This document shows positions 50,716 to 59,125 of a stretch of DNA of 64,000 nucleotides, one piece after another. The position numbers and the translations under genes are program-made. The DNA comes from Caballeronia temeraria. Its GTDB lineage: Bacteria; Pseudomonadota; Gammaproteobacteria; Burkholderiales; Burkholderiaceae. Where the stretch lies: contig NZ_FCOI02000025.1 of the NCBI RefSeq assembly GCF_001544795.2, positions 1 to 64,000 of the forward strand, in the 5' to 3' direction. Under the pieces are notes generated by a model, which was given only the letters and a program-made list of their open reading frames with translations, had not been told where the DNA came from and did not search any database. Numbering within the stretch: position 1 is the first letter of the stretch; each line of letters opens with the position of its first letter.

Positions 50716-51378
50716 ATGCGAGGGACAAATCATGCGATTCGGGCTGCAGGCGCGTATAACGACATCGGCTTCAACTCATTCTTCCGGCGCGGCTGGCGGC
50801 GCTTCTATTTGAAATGGTATGACCGCCCCCATCCGTCCGCCGTCGCGCTGTGTCCGAACACGCTCTCCATCCTGCGAAACATTCCGACGGTAAAGGCCGC
50901 CATGTTCGCCACGCTGCCGCCCGACGGCGTGCTTACGCTGCACCGTGATCCATACGCAGGATCGCTGCGCTATCACCTGGGACTCGTGACGCCGAACGAC
51001 GACAACTGCGCGATCATCGTCGACGGCGAGCGCTATTCTTGGCGCGACGGCGAAGAAGTCGTGTTCGACGAAACTGATCTGCACTGGGCCGAGAACAAGA
51101 CGGACAAGGACCGCATCATCCTATTCTGCGACATCGAGCGACCGATGAAATACTGGTGGGCTCAGGCGTTCAACCACGCGGTAGGCGGCTTCCTGATGCG
51201 CGCGGCTACCTCGCCGAATGAGATGGGTGACCGTACCGGCGGTCTGAATCGCGTGTTCAAATATCTCTATTCGATCCGACTCGTTGGAAAGCGTCTTAAA
51301 GCGTGGAACCGGATCGTGTACTACATCGTGAAGTGGCTGCTGTTCGGCGGAATAGCGGTTGCGGTTTTCTGGCACTAG
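50716..51378 (+). pseudogene. lpxO: 5'-truncated LpxO-type aspartyl/asparaginyl beta-hydroxylase
   Basis: From YNDIGFNSFFRRGWRRFYLKW onward the frame is the LpxO-type Fe(II)/2-oxoglutarate hydroxylase of lipid A acyl chains, with HRDPYAGSLRYH and HWAENKT active-site stretches intact and a C-terminal hydrophobic helix (YIVKWLLFGGIAVAVFW). Complete LpxO is about 300 aa; the first roughly 80-90 residues, including the N-terminal membrane anchor, are absent and the first 12 codons are unrelated. The ATG at 50716 lacks a ribosome-binding site. It is probably non-functional, although the catalytic half could still fold. Confidence 0.72.
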
Positions 51379-51593
51379 AGGCAGACGAAGGCAAGCGAGC
51401 CCAGACCGGCGGTGCCGTAACGCCGCCAACATCCCTGGATGGCGGGTGATGCAAGGCGAGCGGCCATTCAAAAGGCGCAACAGTTTTTCGAGTCCGCCTG
51501 CGCAATGCGTTGCCGGAGGCCGCCACAAACGCTCCCCGATGCCTCATTGATGCGGAATCGGCGCAAAGGCCTCAACGGCATGACCTGAATACA

Positions 51594-52286
51594 ATGGACG
51601 ACCCAGAATCGCTTTCCCTGACACTGTGCGACGGCACCCAAGTCTCTGCGCTCCTCCGAGCGCCGGAGGACGCGCGAGCCCTGTATGTCTTCGCGCACGG
51701 TGCCGGAGCGGGTATGCAGCACGCCGGCATGTCGTCATTGGCCGACGCGCTTGCGGCGGCCAAAGTCGCCACATTACGCTACCAGTTTCCGTACATGGAG
51801 CGGGGCTCCAAGCGGGTGGACTCGCCGGCCGTGGCACATGCTGCCGTGCGCGCGGCCGTCGCAGAGGCCCGCCGGCGGCTGCCAGCCCTACCGCTCTTCG
51901 CGGGCGGCAGGTCGTTCGGCGGCCGCATGACGTCCCAGGCCCAAGCCATCTCCCCGCTCGACGGCGTGCGTGGCCTCGCTTTCGTCGCGTTCCCGCTGCA
52001 CCCGGCGGGCGCGCCCGGCGTGGAGCGGGCACAGCACCTGACGGACGTCACGGTGCCGCTTCTCTTCCTGCAGGGCACGCGCGACAAGCTGGCCGAGCTT
52101 CCCTTGCTGAGGTCGGTCGTCGAGACGCTGGGGCCGCGCGCCACGCTGCATGTGGTGGACGACGCAGATCATTCTTTCCACGTGCGCGCGTCCTCCGGCC
52201 GGACCGACGCGGAGGTCGTGCTCGAGCTGGCACGGACGATGTCGGCGTGGTTCTTCGCCGAGCGAGAGTTCGTGCGCGTGACCTGA
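51594..52286 (+). CDS. Alpha/beta-hydrolase (KANL3/Tex30-like, dienelactone hydrolase fold)
   Basis: The 230-aa soluble enzyme has HGAGAGMQHAGMSSLA (oxyanion region) near residue 35, the nucleophile elbow GGRSFGGRM (Gly-Arg-Ser-Phe-Gly) near residue 105, the acid Asp in FLQGTRDKLAE and the catalytic His in DDADHSFHV. This matches the KANL3/Tex30 hydrolase-like family. The substrate is unknown. No operon partner: the next gene on the strand is a broken hydrolase. The 215-bp gap before it is non-coding. Confidence 0.85.
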   Translation: MDDPESLSLTLCDGTQVSALLRAPEDARALYVFAHGAGAGMQHAGMSSLADALAAAKVATLRYQFPYMERGSKRVDSPAVAHAAVRAAVAEARRRLPALPLFAGGRSFGGRMTSQAQAISPLDGVRGLAFVAFPLHPAGAPGVERAQHLTDVTVPLLFLQGTRDKLAELPLLRSVVETLGPRATLHVVDDADHSFHVRASSGRTDAEVVLELARTMSAWFFAEREFVRVT

Positions 52287-52583
52287 GCAAGCGCAGGAAT
52301 GCTTGTAGCAGAATCGGGACGGCGAGCCAGCGACGCCTGTCGCGTCGGCCACGTTTTTCCCAGGCCGAGTGAGTGAATTTGTCGGATCTGCATGCGGTGA
52401 TCCGCCCCGGAAATCGCGGACAGCATTTGCTTTTGATTTGACCGAAACGCGTCCGGTGTCGACGCCGTTGCGAGTGACCGCTTAGGAATGCAGGCGGAAC
52501 GAGACTGGGTCGAACGACGCGCATCGGCCGGTCGCCTGGCCGTTGCAGCCGTTCGACACTCGCTGGTAGACAGGCAGCCGCTG
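52287..52583. other. Gap of about 300 bp without a gene
   Basis: No supportable gene. It separates an intact hydrolase from the 5' end of a broken one and probably contains decayed remains of the latter's missing N-terminal half. Confidence 0.35.
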
Positions 52584-52606
52584 GGGTACGCGAATCGGTC
52601 GAATTC

Positions 52607-52952
52607 GTGATCGACCACGTCCTCACCGCGAGACCGCTCGACCCCGGGTGCCGCGAACAGGTCATCGAGGACAGCCTGAAGGCCGCACCGCAAGCGAAGG
52701 CTGCGTGGCCCGAGATCGCGATGCGCGAAGATATCGCCGAAGCGATCGCGTCTATCGACGTGCCGACCATCGTCATCTCAGGAGAGCGGGATCAGGTTGA
52801 CCGGGTCGCGACGTTACAGGCTGAACTGTTGCCTCGCATTCCGCATGCGGCGATGTACGTGCTTGCCCGGAACGGGACACCTGTCGCCGCTTGAAGCGCC
52901 GGCCGAGGCGGCGCGGCTCATCGCCCGCTTCGTGGCAGCAATCGAGAGCTGA
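52607..52952 (+). pseudogene. Truncated, frameshifted alpha/beta-hydrolase
   Basis: The frame from 52607 reads as the C-terminal third of an alpha/beta-hydrolase (lid region, then IDVPTIVISGERDQVDRV with the acidic residue). It breaks after YVL near 52860. In the next frame the expected LPGTGHLSPLEAPAEAARLIARFV follows at once, with the catalytic His in GTGHLSPL, up to TGA at 52950-52952. A one-base change thus separates the two parts. The nucleophile half is missing upstream. It cannot make a working enzyme. Confidence 0.75.
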
Positions 52953-52962
52953 CGCTCGCGGC

Positions 52963-53634
52963 TCAGGTGCCCTCAGGCAATGAGAGCCCGTGCTGGGTTT
53001 TGCAGACCTCCTTAGGCACGGGCTGGTCTACTGCGGCATCCCAGATCCCCATCGCGTCGTTCACGGCCTTCTCGATGACGGCATGGCGGACACGATCGCG
53101 GGCGAGCACGGACAACCCCTGAAAAAAGCAGTCGAGGGCGATGGACAGCGACGCCGGATCCGTGCTGCTGCGCAGCTCCCCACTCTCGATGCCCCGTGCT
53201 ACGCAGGCGCGGAAGCCAGCGCGCGTGCGATTGCGCACCTCACGAAGCAACTGAGTGACGGCTTCGCTGCCGGTGGAACTGGCCCCGACAACGCCTAGCG
53301 CAACCATACAGCCTTTCGGGTGGCCGCTCTCGGTCTGCATCCTTGCCGACCGAAGCATCGCCAGAAACACGCCCTCCCGTGGCGGAAGCGACGTGTCATG
53401 GAGACTGCGCGTCACCTTGCCGTAAATCTCCATGTATCGTTCCAGCGCCTCCTTGTACAGCGCCTCTTTGGACTCGAAGGCCGCATAGAAGCTGGGCGCG
53501 GAGATGCCCCCGCCGATCGCGGCCTTCAACTGCGACAACGACGTCGATTCATAGCCATGTTCCCAGAACAGATGCATCGCCGAAATGATTGCCGCATCGC
53601 GGTCGAACGTGCGTGGCCGACCCCGCTGAACCAT
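52963..53634 (-). CDS. TetR-family repressor of the adjacent NTF2/MFS unit
   Basis: The 223-aa protein has the TetR HTH at residues 15-60 (DAAIISAMHLFWEHGYESTSLSQL, APSFYAAFESKEALYKEALERYM) and a helical effector domain. The start at 53634 (MVQRGRPRTFDRD) is chosen by AAGGAGACG immediately upstream; an in-frame extension to 53688 would add a non-family leader and cover an operator. It is divergent from the NTF2-like and MFS genes. Three copies of an 18-bp palindromic site lie between them, so it very probably represses both sides. Confidence 0.9.
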   Translation of the reverse strand: MVQRGRPRTFDRDAAIISAMHLFWEHGYESTSLSQLKAAIGGGISAPSFYAAFESKEALYKEALERYMEIYGKVTRSLHDTSLPPREGVFLAMLRSARMQTESGHPKGCMVALGVVGASSTGSEAVTQLLREVRNRTRAGFRACVARGIESGELRSSTDPASLSIALDCFFQGLSVLARDRVRHAVIEKAVNDAMGIWDAAVDQPVPKEVCKTQHGLSLPEGT

Positions 53635-53656
53635 AACGTCTCCTTCAGTCGAAATA

Positions 53657-53674
53657 TACATACTAGTCGATACA
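53657..53674. promoter_or_regulatory. TetR operator copy 1 (before the tetR gene)
   Basis: On the minus strand this reads TGTATCGACTAGTATGTA. It ends 23 bp before the tetR ATG and shares the TGTAyCnAyTnGTAyGTA-like pattern with two further copies in the same intergenic region. It would autoregulate the repressor. Confidence 0.65.
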
Positions 53675-53768
53675 CAATTTCGGAGCAAGCCGCGGCTTAT
53701 AAGCTCCGCGCCTCGTCACGAGCCGTTCAACAAGACGGTTGACACGGCCTTTCACGTCCACGTATATT

Positions 53769-53786
53769 TGTATCACTCGGTATGTA
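53769..53786. promoter_or_regulatory. TetR operator copy 2 (mid-region)
   Basis: TGTATCACTCGGTATGTA on the plus strand is an imperfect palindrome matching copies 1 and 3. It sits about 95 bp before the NTF2-like gene, near the expected plus-strand promoter. Confidence 0.65.
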
Positions 53787-53839
53787 ATTCGGAGCAGCGC
53801 GGGGTCACCATATGAGCCCCGCATTTTTTTAGCCATTAA

Positions 53840-53857
53840 TGTACCGATTGGTACTTA
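53840..53857. promoter_or_regulatory. TetR operator copy 3 (before the NTF2-like gene)
   Basis: TGTACCGATTGGTACTTA contains the perfect inner palindrome GTACC-GATT-GGTAC. It lies 9 bp before the ATG at 53866 and would block translation-proximal transcription. Its overlap with an alternative ATG at 53839 argues for the later start. Confidence 0.65.
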
Positions 53858-53865
53858 ATAAGCCA

Positions 53866-54339
53866 ATGCACAAAGAACTTGAAGCACGTCTTGACGCCAT
53901 CGAAAGCCGCTTCGCCATCGATGCGCTGATCGCGAACTACGCCGAAGCGTTCGACAGCATGAACATCGAGCTGCTGGCCACTCTATGGCATCCCGAATCG
54001 CGACTGCTCCTGGGCGCGAACGGCAACTCCGACGGCCTGGAGGCCATCCTCGCGCAAGCACGCATCAACATGAAGCGCATGCCCCACATGCATCATTGGA
54101 TGGCAAACGCCCTGATCACGGTGGACGGCGACAACGGGCACGGCCTGGTCGCGGCGGACTGTCTTTTCTACGACGTCGATCAGGGCACGCTCCAAGTGAG
54201 CGGCCAGTACCGCGACATCTATCAGCGACGCGAGGGCCGATGGGCATTCCTGGAGCGCGCCTTCACCATGCACTACGCAACGCCGCTCCAGAACTGGCAC
54301 CCCATCACGGGAACTGAACGCTTCGGCCGTCCGGCCTGA
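53866..54339 (+). CDS. SnoaL/NTF2-like protein
   Basis: The 157-aa protein has the cone-like NTF2 fold: an N-terminal helix with IDALIANYAEAFDSMNIELLATLWHPESRL, then MPHMHHWMANALITVDGD and the beta-strand pair SGQYRDIYQRREGRWAFLERAFTMHY. Such proteins are small-molecule isomerases, dehydratases or binding proteins. It precedes an MFS exporter by 24 bp. Operator copy 3 sits just upstream, so the pair is a TetR-controlled detoxification or catabolic unit. Substrate unknown. Confidence 0.82.
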   Translation: MHKELEARLDAIESRFAIDALIANYAEAFDSMNIELLATLWHPESRLLLGANGNSDGLEAILAQARINMKRMPHMHHWMANALITVDGDNGHGLVAADCLFYDVDQGTLQVSGQYRDIYQRREGRWAFLERAFTMHYATPLQNWHPITGTERFGRPA

Positions 54340-54363
54340 CCCGGTCCGCGGCCTCTGAGACTT

Positions 54364-55800
54364 ATGCATATGACAACCTCTTCCACGCGTCGATGGTCGG
54401 CGTTCGCGGTGTTGCTGGTGGGCGCATTTCTCCCTCCGCTGGACTTCTTTATCGTGAACGTCGCCCTCCCGTCCATTCAAAGCACCCTCCACACAAGCGC
54501 TGCAGAGCTGCAACTCGTCATCTCCGGATACGCCGCTGCCTACGCGGTCTTCCTTATCACGGGAGGACGGCTAGGCGACCTCTTTGGGCGGCGGACGGTC
54601 TTCCTCGTCGGCCTCACGGGCTTCGGACTGACATCGGTGATTTGCGGCCTCGCATCATCGCCCGCCATGTTGATCTTCGGGCGTGTGCTGCAGGGTCTGA
54701 GCGCCGCCGCCATGGCGCCGCAAGGACTGGCTTCCATTCACGCCCTGTTCACGGAGAAGGAGCGCGCGCGCGCGTTAGGCCTCTATGGCGCCGCAGTGGG
54801 ACTGGCCGCAGTAGCCGCGCAGGCGCTCGGGGGTGCGTTGATCTCCGCGGACTTCTTTCACCTGGAGTGGCGCGTCATCTTTCTCATCAACTCGCCTGTC
54901 GTCGCCGCCGTCCTGATCTTCGGGCTGCCATTGCTACCCGACGTCCGCGGTGACAGTCCGGCGCTTGTAGACCGGATCGGGGTGCTGCTTTGCGCGCTCA
55001 CGCTGGGCTTGCTCATCGTGCCTCTGGTCGAAGGGCGGGAGCTGGAGTGGCCGTGGTGGGCCTGCGCAATGCTGGTCGCGTGTCCCTTCGCTGGCGCAGG
55101 CTTCTGCCGATATGAGATGGCCTACGCCCGCCGAGGCGGCGTGCCCCTGATCAGCGTGGAGCTAATCCGAAGGCCTGGCCTGATGAGCGGGCTTACGGGC
55201 GTCCTCTTTTTCTACGTCGTCTCTGCTTTCTTCCTGACGTTCTCCGTTTATCTCCAGGCGGCACTTGGCATGAGCCCTTTCGAGACAGGGCTGATTTTTC
55301 TCCCGTTCGGGGTCGGCGCCTTCATCGGGCCGCTGACGACGCCGCTGGCCATCCGCCTCTTCGGCGACCGCGTCCCCGCCGTCGGCATGATGCTCGAGGT
55401 CGCCGGCTGCATCCTCCTCGCCGCGCTCGTAGCCGGCGCGCCCGGACAGATGCCGGCCCAGTTTCCGCTGATCGGGGCGGTAGCGCTCCTGGGATTCGGT
55501 CAGGGCTGGGCGCTGCCGACGCTGGTGCGCTCGGTTATCAATCGCGCACCGGCGACCGGTTCGGGGATGATCGCTGGCATCACGAATTCGGCGTTGCAAA
55601 TCAGCGCGGCACTGGGTGTCGCGGTCATCGGCGGCGTATTCTTCAGTGTCGCAGGGACGTCAACGGATCCGATGACTTTGGCTAGGGCGCTAGTCGTCGC
55701 AATGATGTGCGTCGGTGGGAGTCTGACCGTTTCCGCCGTTCTGTCTATTGTCGCTTCAAGATCGAGCGTTCATGCCGCTGCAACCGCCGCGCCTCGTTGA
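54364..55800 (+). CDS. MFS drug exporter, DHA2 (EmrB/QacA) type
   Basis: The 478-aa protein has about 14 hydrophobic helices. Motif C-like AALGLYGAAVGLAAVAAQALGG and motif A-like GGRLGDLFGRRTVFLVGL support the drug:H+ antiporter 2 group. The start LPPLDFFIVNVALPSIQ is also characteristic. It follows the NTF2-like gene by 24 bp, and both lie under TetR control. The likely role is export of a toxic compound across the inner membrane. No EmrA-type partner is present. Confidence 0.88.
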   Translation: MHMTTSSTRRWSAFAVLLVGAFLPPLDFFIVNVALPSIQSTLHTSAAELQLVISGYAAAYAVFLITGGRLGDLFGRRTVFLVGLTGFGLTSVICGLASSPAMLIFGRVLQGLSAAAMAPQGLASIHALFTEKERARALGLYGAAVGLAAVAAQALGGALISADFFHLEWRVIFLINSPVVAAVLIFGLPLLPDVRGDSPALVDRIGVLLCALTLGLLIVPLVEGRELEWPWWACAMLVACPFAGAGFCRYEMAYARRGGVPLISVELIRRPGLMSGLTGVLFFYVVSAFFLTFSVYLQAALGMSPFETGLIFLPFGVGAFIGPLTTPLAIRLFGDRVPAVGMMLEVAGCILLAALVAGAPGQMPAQFPLIGAVALLGFGQGWALPTLVRSVINRAPATGSGMIAGITNSALQISAALGVAVIGGVFFSVAGTSTDPMTLARALVVAMMCVGGSLTVSAVLSIVASRSSVHAAATAAPR

Positions 55801-56246
55801 GTCCGGCCCGCCATCACTCTATTGGCTTGCGTCGAATTCATGGACAGACCAACGCCTCGGCGGCAGTGCACGCTTGCGACCCGTACCGCAAGTTAGGCGC
55901 GGACGGACACGCGCAGTTCGCCTGTTTTAGCGGATTCGACTTCACGAGCGTTGTCACTCTCGATTCCTAATCTTTTTACGCACCTTCCAGCGCGAGCGAT
56001 GCCGAGTTCTGGACGGCGGTGTTGTTCAGTATTACGGATGGGCGCGCCGCCGCGACATCGGTATCCGATGCGAATCCGAGGCAACGTTGGTGAAATCGCG
56101 ATGTGCTTCTGGATAACCTTGCCCTAGGCGGCCGGCCAGCCATCGGCGGTATCGACGCGTGCTGATGAGCGCAAAGCCGCAATTGTAAGCGCGTAGATGA
56201 GGGTGTCGTTTTGACCGGAATGCCGACCCAGCCGAACGGATAGGGC
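55801..56246. other. Gap of about 450 bp without a supportable gene
   Basis: No family or good start site seen in any frame. The segment separates the exporter from the convergent LysR gene of the mandelate cluster. I found no clear terminator in it. Confidence 0.35.
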
Positions 56247-57173
56247 TTATCGCGTGGTCTGCAACGCCATGCCGCGCTCGGTCAAACTTCTGAGTTCGTC
56301 GAGTAGACGCGCCGATGGACGTGGCAGTATCCCGTTGCGGCGCTGAAACGCCGTCAGCGTTCTGGCCGCGCGAATGCCCGGAATAGGCAGAGTCCCCATG
56401 ATCCCTGCCTTGCTTTCAGAGTCGTACATCGGTTCCGGCATCCAGCTCAGAAACGAACATTCGGCTACCAGACTTTTGAGCACTGTAACCGACCGCGTAC
56501 GGACAGCAATATCCGGCATGTCGAGGTTGCGAGAGAGGAACGTCTCCCGCATGTGTTCATAAGGGGCTGTACCTTTGGGCGGGATGGCCCACCGTGCAGT
56601 CAACGTGTCGGCAAGCGCGAGCTTGGGTCTCTTGCGCAATGGATGGCTGAATGCTGCTACCACAAAGCTGTTGTCCTCCCATCGGCAGTCAGGCACAGCT
56701 ACGATCTCGTCGCTGTCGTTGGTAGCCGTACTCAGGGCGAGGTCGATTTCGTAATTGATGAGCCCCTCAGCAAGGCGGTCCCACACGCCCTCAATGATTT
56801 CGACGTGCAAGTTGCCCCACTTTCCTAAGACGCGATCGATGGCCATAGGAAGGAAGTGGGCGGCGAGACTGCCGACTGCTCCGACCTTGATCGTACCTCT
56901 GGCGAGTCCGCGCATCGCGTCGATCTCTTCGCGGGCATTTTCTGCCTCGCGCAATAGAAGCTGAGCATGCGGCAGCAAGGCGGCGCCAATATCCGTCAAC
57001 TGCATGCCTTTCACATGCCGCTCGAAGAGCGACGCGCCCACATCCTCCTCCAGGCGCTTGATTGTTCGACTGAGTGCTGGCTGAGTCACATTGAGCAATG
57101 CCGCAGCCCTTCCGAGACTACCGGACGACACGATGGTCGTTAAAGCATGCAATTGATGGAGGTTGTAGCTCAT
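56247..57173 (-). CDS. LysR-family regulator of the mandelate cluster
   Basis: The 308-aa protein has the HTH at residues 1-60 (LHQLHALTTIVSSGSLGRAA, TQPALSRTIKRLEEDVG) and an effector domain with GTIKVGAVGSLAAHFLP. The style matches the GbpR/aromatic-degradation subgroup. It is divergent from mdlC with 301 bp between the starts, the normal LysR-target arrangement. It probably activates the mandelate genes in response to mandelate, benzoylformate or benzoate. Confidence 0.9.
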   Translation of the reverse strand: MSYNLHQLHALTTIVSSGSLGRAAALLNVTQPALSRTIKRLEEDVGASLFERHVKGMQLTDIGAALLPHAQLLLREAENAREEIDAMRGLARGTIKVGAVGSLAAHFLPMAIDRVLGKWGNLHVEIIEGVWDRLAEGLINYEIDLALSTATNDSDEIVAVPDCRWEDNSFVVAAFSHPLRKRPKLALADTLTARWAIPPKGTAPYEHMRETFLSRNLDMPDIAVRTRSVTVLKSLVAECSFLSWMPEPMYDSESKAGIMGTLPIPGIRAARTLTAFQRRNGILPRPSARLLDELRSLTERGMALQTTR

Positions 57174-57474
57174 GAGTTTTACCCTGGATCAGCTCGATGC
57201 CGGCACGCGTCGGAGCGCCGAATGCGCTTGGATGCAGCTCGGGGTGTTCCCTAAGGAGACGGACACACGGGGTCGGCCACCGAGGCGAAAAGGAGCATCC
57301 CAAAACCCCTTAGAAACAGCGACTTACCTAAACGCATGACCGTTGCCGCAGAGTTCAACCCTTAACCCGAAGGTAAATGGTTTGGTGCAAAAAAGCAATA
57401 TTCAAGCAAGTCTCAGAATTTCATACTCGCTTTACCGACGAGCAGAAACGCTCTTGAACCAAAAAGGAATTGCA

Positions 57475-59088
57475 ATGAAAGGCAGCGACAAACGAGGCGA
57501 AGAAAGCAGTCTGTCGACACAAGCCACCGTGAGGGATGTCGTCATCAAGCTTGTGCGCGAACTGGGAATGACGTCGATCTTTGCTAACCCTGGATCGACA
57601 GAGCTTCCAATGTTCCGGGACTTCCCCGACGACTTTCGATACATCTTGGGCTTACAGGAAGCGGCAGTTGTCGGGATGGCCGATGGCTATGCGCAAGCGA
57701 CTGGAAACGCGGCGTTAGTGAACCTCCATTCTGCGGCCGGCGTCGGCAACGCGATGGGCAACATCTTCACGGCATTCAAAAATCAGACGCCGCTTGTTAT
57801 TACGGCGGGTCAACAAGCCCGTTCGATCTTGCCCTTCGACCCGTTCCTTTCCGCCGCACAGGCAGTCGAGTTGCCCAAGCCATACGTGAAGTGGGCGATT
57901 GAACCCGCGCGCGCGCAAGACGTGCCGCGCGCGCTAGAGCGCGCGTATCACATTGCAATGCAGGAGCCACGTGGGCCTGTTTTCGTTTCGATCCCCGTGG
58001 ATGACTGGGACCAGCCTGCGGAGTTTCATGAGCGCGCGACTGTCAGCAACTCGGTCCGTCCCGACCCGGAGGCATTGGCGAAGCTCGGTGCAGCGCTGGA
58101 CGCATCGAGAACGCCTGCTCTCGTGGTGGGTGCGGGAGTCGACCGGGCCGGCGCATGGAAGGAAGTTGTTCAACTGGCCGAGAGACATAACGCACGCGTG
58201 TTTGTCGCGCCGATGAGCGCCCGTTGTTCGTTCCCCGAGGACCACCGGCTTTTCGCGGGATTTCTACCCGCGATGCGTGAAAAGATCGTCTCGCTGCTCG
58301 ATGGGCATGACGTTATTTTTGTCCTTGGCGCGCCTGCTTTTTCGTATCACGTCGAAGGTACAGGCCCGCACGTGCCTCCAGGCGCGGCGCTTTACCAACT
58401 CATCGATGACCCCAATGTCGCTGCGTGGACGCCCGTGGGGGCCGCGGTGGTCGGCAACGTCCGCCTTGGCGTGCGCGACTTGCTGGCGCGTGCGGCACCG
58501 GACAGTCGTCCTTTGCCTGAGCCTCGGCCGAGGCCACCCCGTGCTGAGCCGTCGCCCGTGATGTCGGTCGCCTTTGCGCTCCAAACCCTGGCCGAAGTTC
58601 GCGACGCGAATGACGTCGTCGTTGAAGAGGCACCGAGTTCCCGTCCCGTCATGCAACGGTATCTGCCATTCACAAAGAGCAATACGTTTTTCACGATGGC
58701 TAGCGGCGGCTTGGGGTACGGCATGCCTGCAGCGGTTGGTGTTGCGCTCGCTCTTCCGAACCGCAGAGTGGTCGGACTGATTGGAGACGGTTCGAGCATG
58801 TACTCCATCCAGGCGATCTATAGCGCCGTGCAAATGCGTCTGCCGATTACGTTTGTCATTTTGAACAACCGGCGCTATGCCGCACTTCAGGAGTTTGCGC
58901 CGGTGTTTGGATTCGCTTCGGACGACCCGGTTCAGGGCACGGATCTTCCCGGTCTGGATTTCGTGTCGCTTGCCCAAGGCATGGGTTGTAACGGTGTCCG
59001 TGTCACGGACGCCGCGGAGCTTGCAGAGAAGTTGAAGGAAGCCCTCGAGGCGGGCGAGCCGCGTCTTGTCGAGGTCGTGGTGGCCTGA
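57475..59088 (+). CDS. mdlC: Benzoylformate decarboxylase (ThDP-dependent)
   Basis: The 537-aa thiamine-diphosphate enzyme decarboxylates benzoylformate to benzaldehyde. Residues matching the Pseudomonas putida active site are present: Ser41 (ANPGSTELP), Glu62 (GLQEAAVVG), His85 (NLHSAAG) and His292 (FSYHVEG). The ThDP/Mg motif GDGSSMYSIQAIYSAVQMRL lies at about 430-450, and the length is near the 528 aa of that enzyme. The ATG at 57475 follows AAGGA; the open frame upstream lacks a ribosome-binding site. It is the first gene of the catabolic operon. Other 2-oxoacid decarboxylases are less likely given the two active-site His. Confidence 0.9.
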   Translation: MKGSDKRGEESSLSTQATVRDVVIKLVRELGMTSIFANPGSTELPMFRDFPDDFRYILGLQEAAVVGMADGYAQATGNAALVNLHSAAGVGNAMGNIFTAFKNQTPLVITAGQQARSILPFDPFLSAAQAVELPKPYVKWAIEPARAQDVPRALERAYHIAMQEPRGPVFVSIPVDDWDQPAEFHERATVSNSVRPDPEALAKLGAALDASRTPALVVGAGVDRAGAWKEVVQLAERHNARVFVAPMSARCSFPEDHRLFAGFLPAMREKIVSLLDGHDVIFVLGAPAFSYHVEGTGPHVPPGAALYQLIDDPNVAAWTPVGAAVVGNVRLGVRDLLARAAPDSRPLPEPRPRPPRAEPSPVMSVAFALQTLAEVRDANDVVVEEAPSSRPVMQRYLPFTKSNTFFTMASGGLGYGMPAAVGVALALPNRRVVGLIGDGSSMYSIQAIYSAVQMRLPITFVILNNRRYAALQEFAPVFGFASDDPVQGTDLPGLDFVSLAQGMGCNGVRVTDAAELAEKLKEALEAGEPRLVEVVVA

Positions 59089-59125
59089 AGACCTACAGCA
59101 GAAAGAGAAACATACGGCGGAGACT

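Noticed and set aside
55801-56246. Possible decayed gene in the gap before the mandelate LysR
   Set aside because: Frames such as ASDAEFWTAVLFSITDG have no start site or recognisable family.
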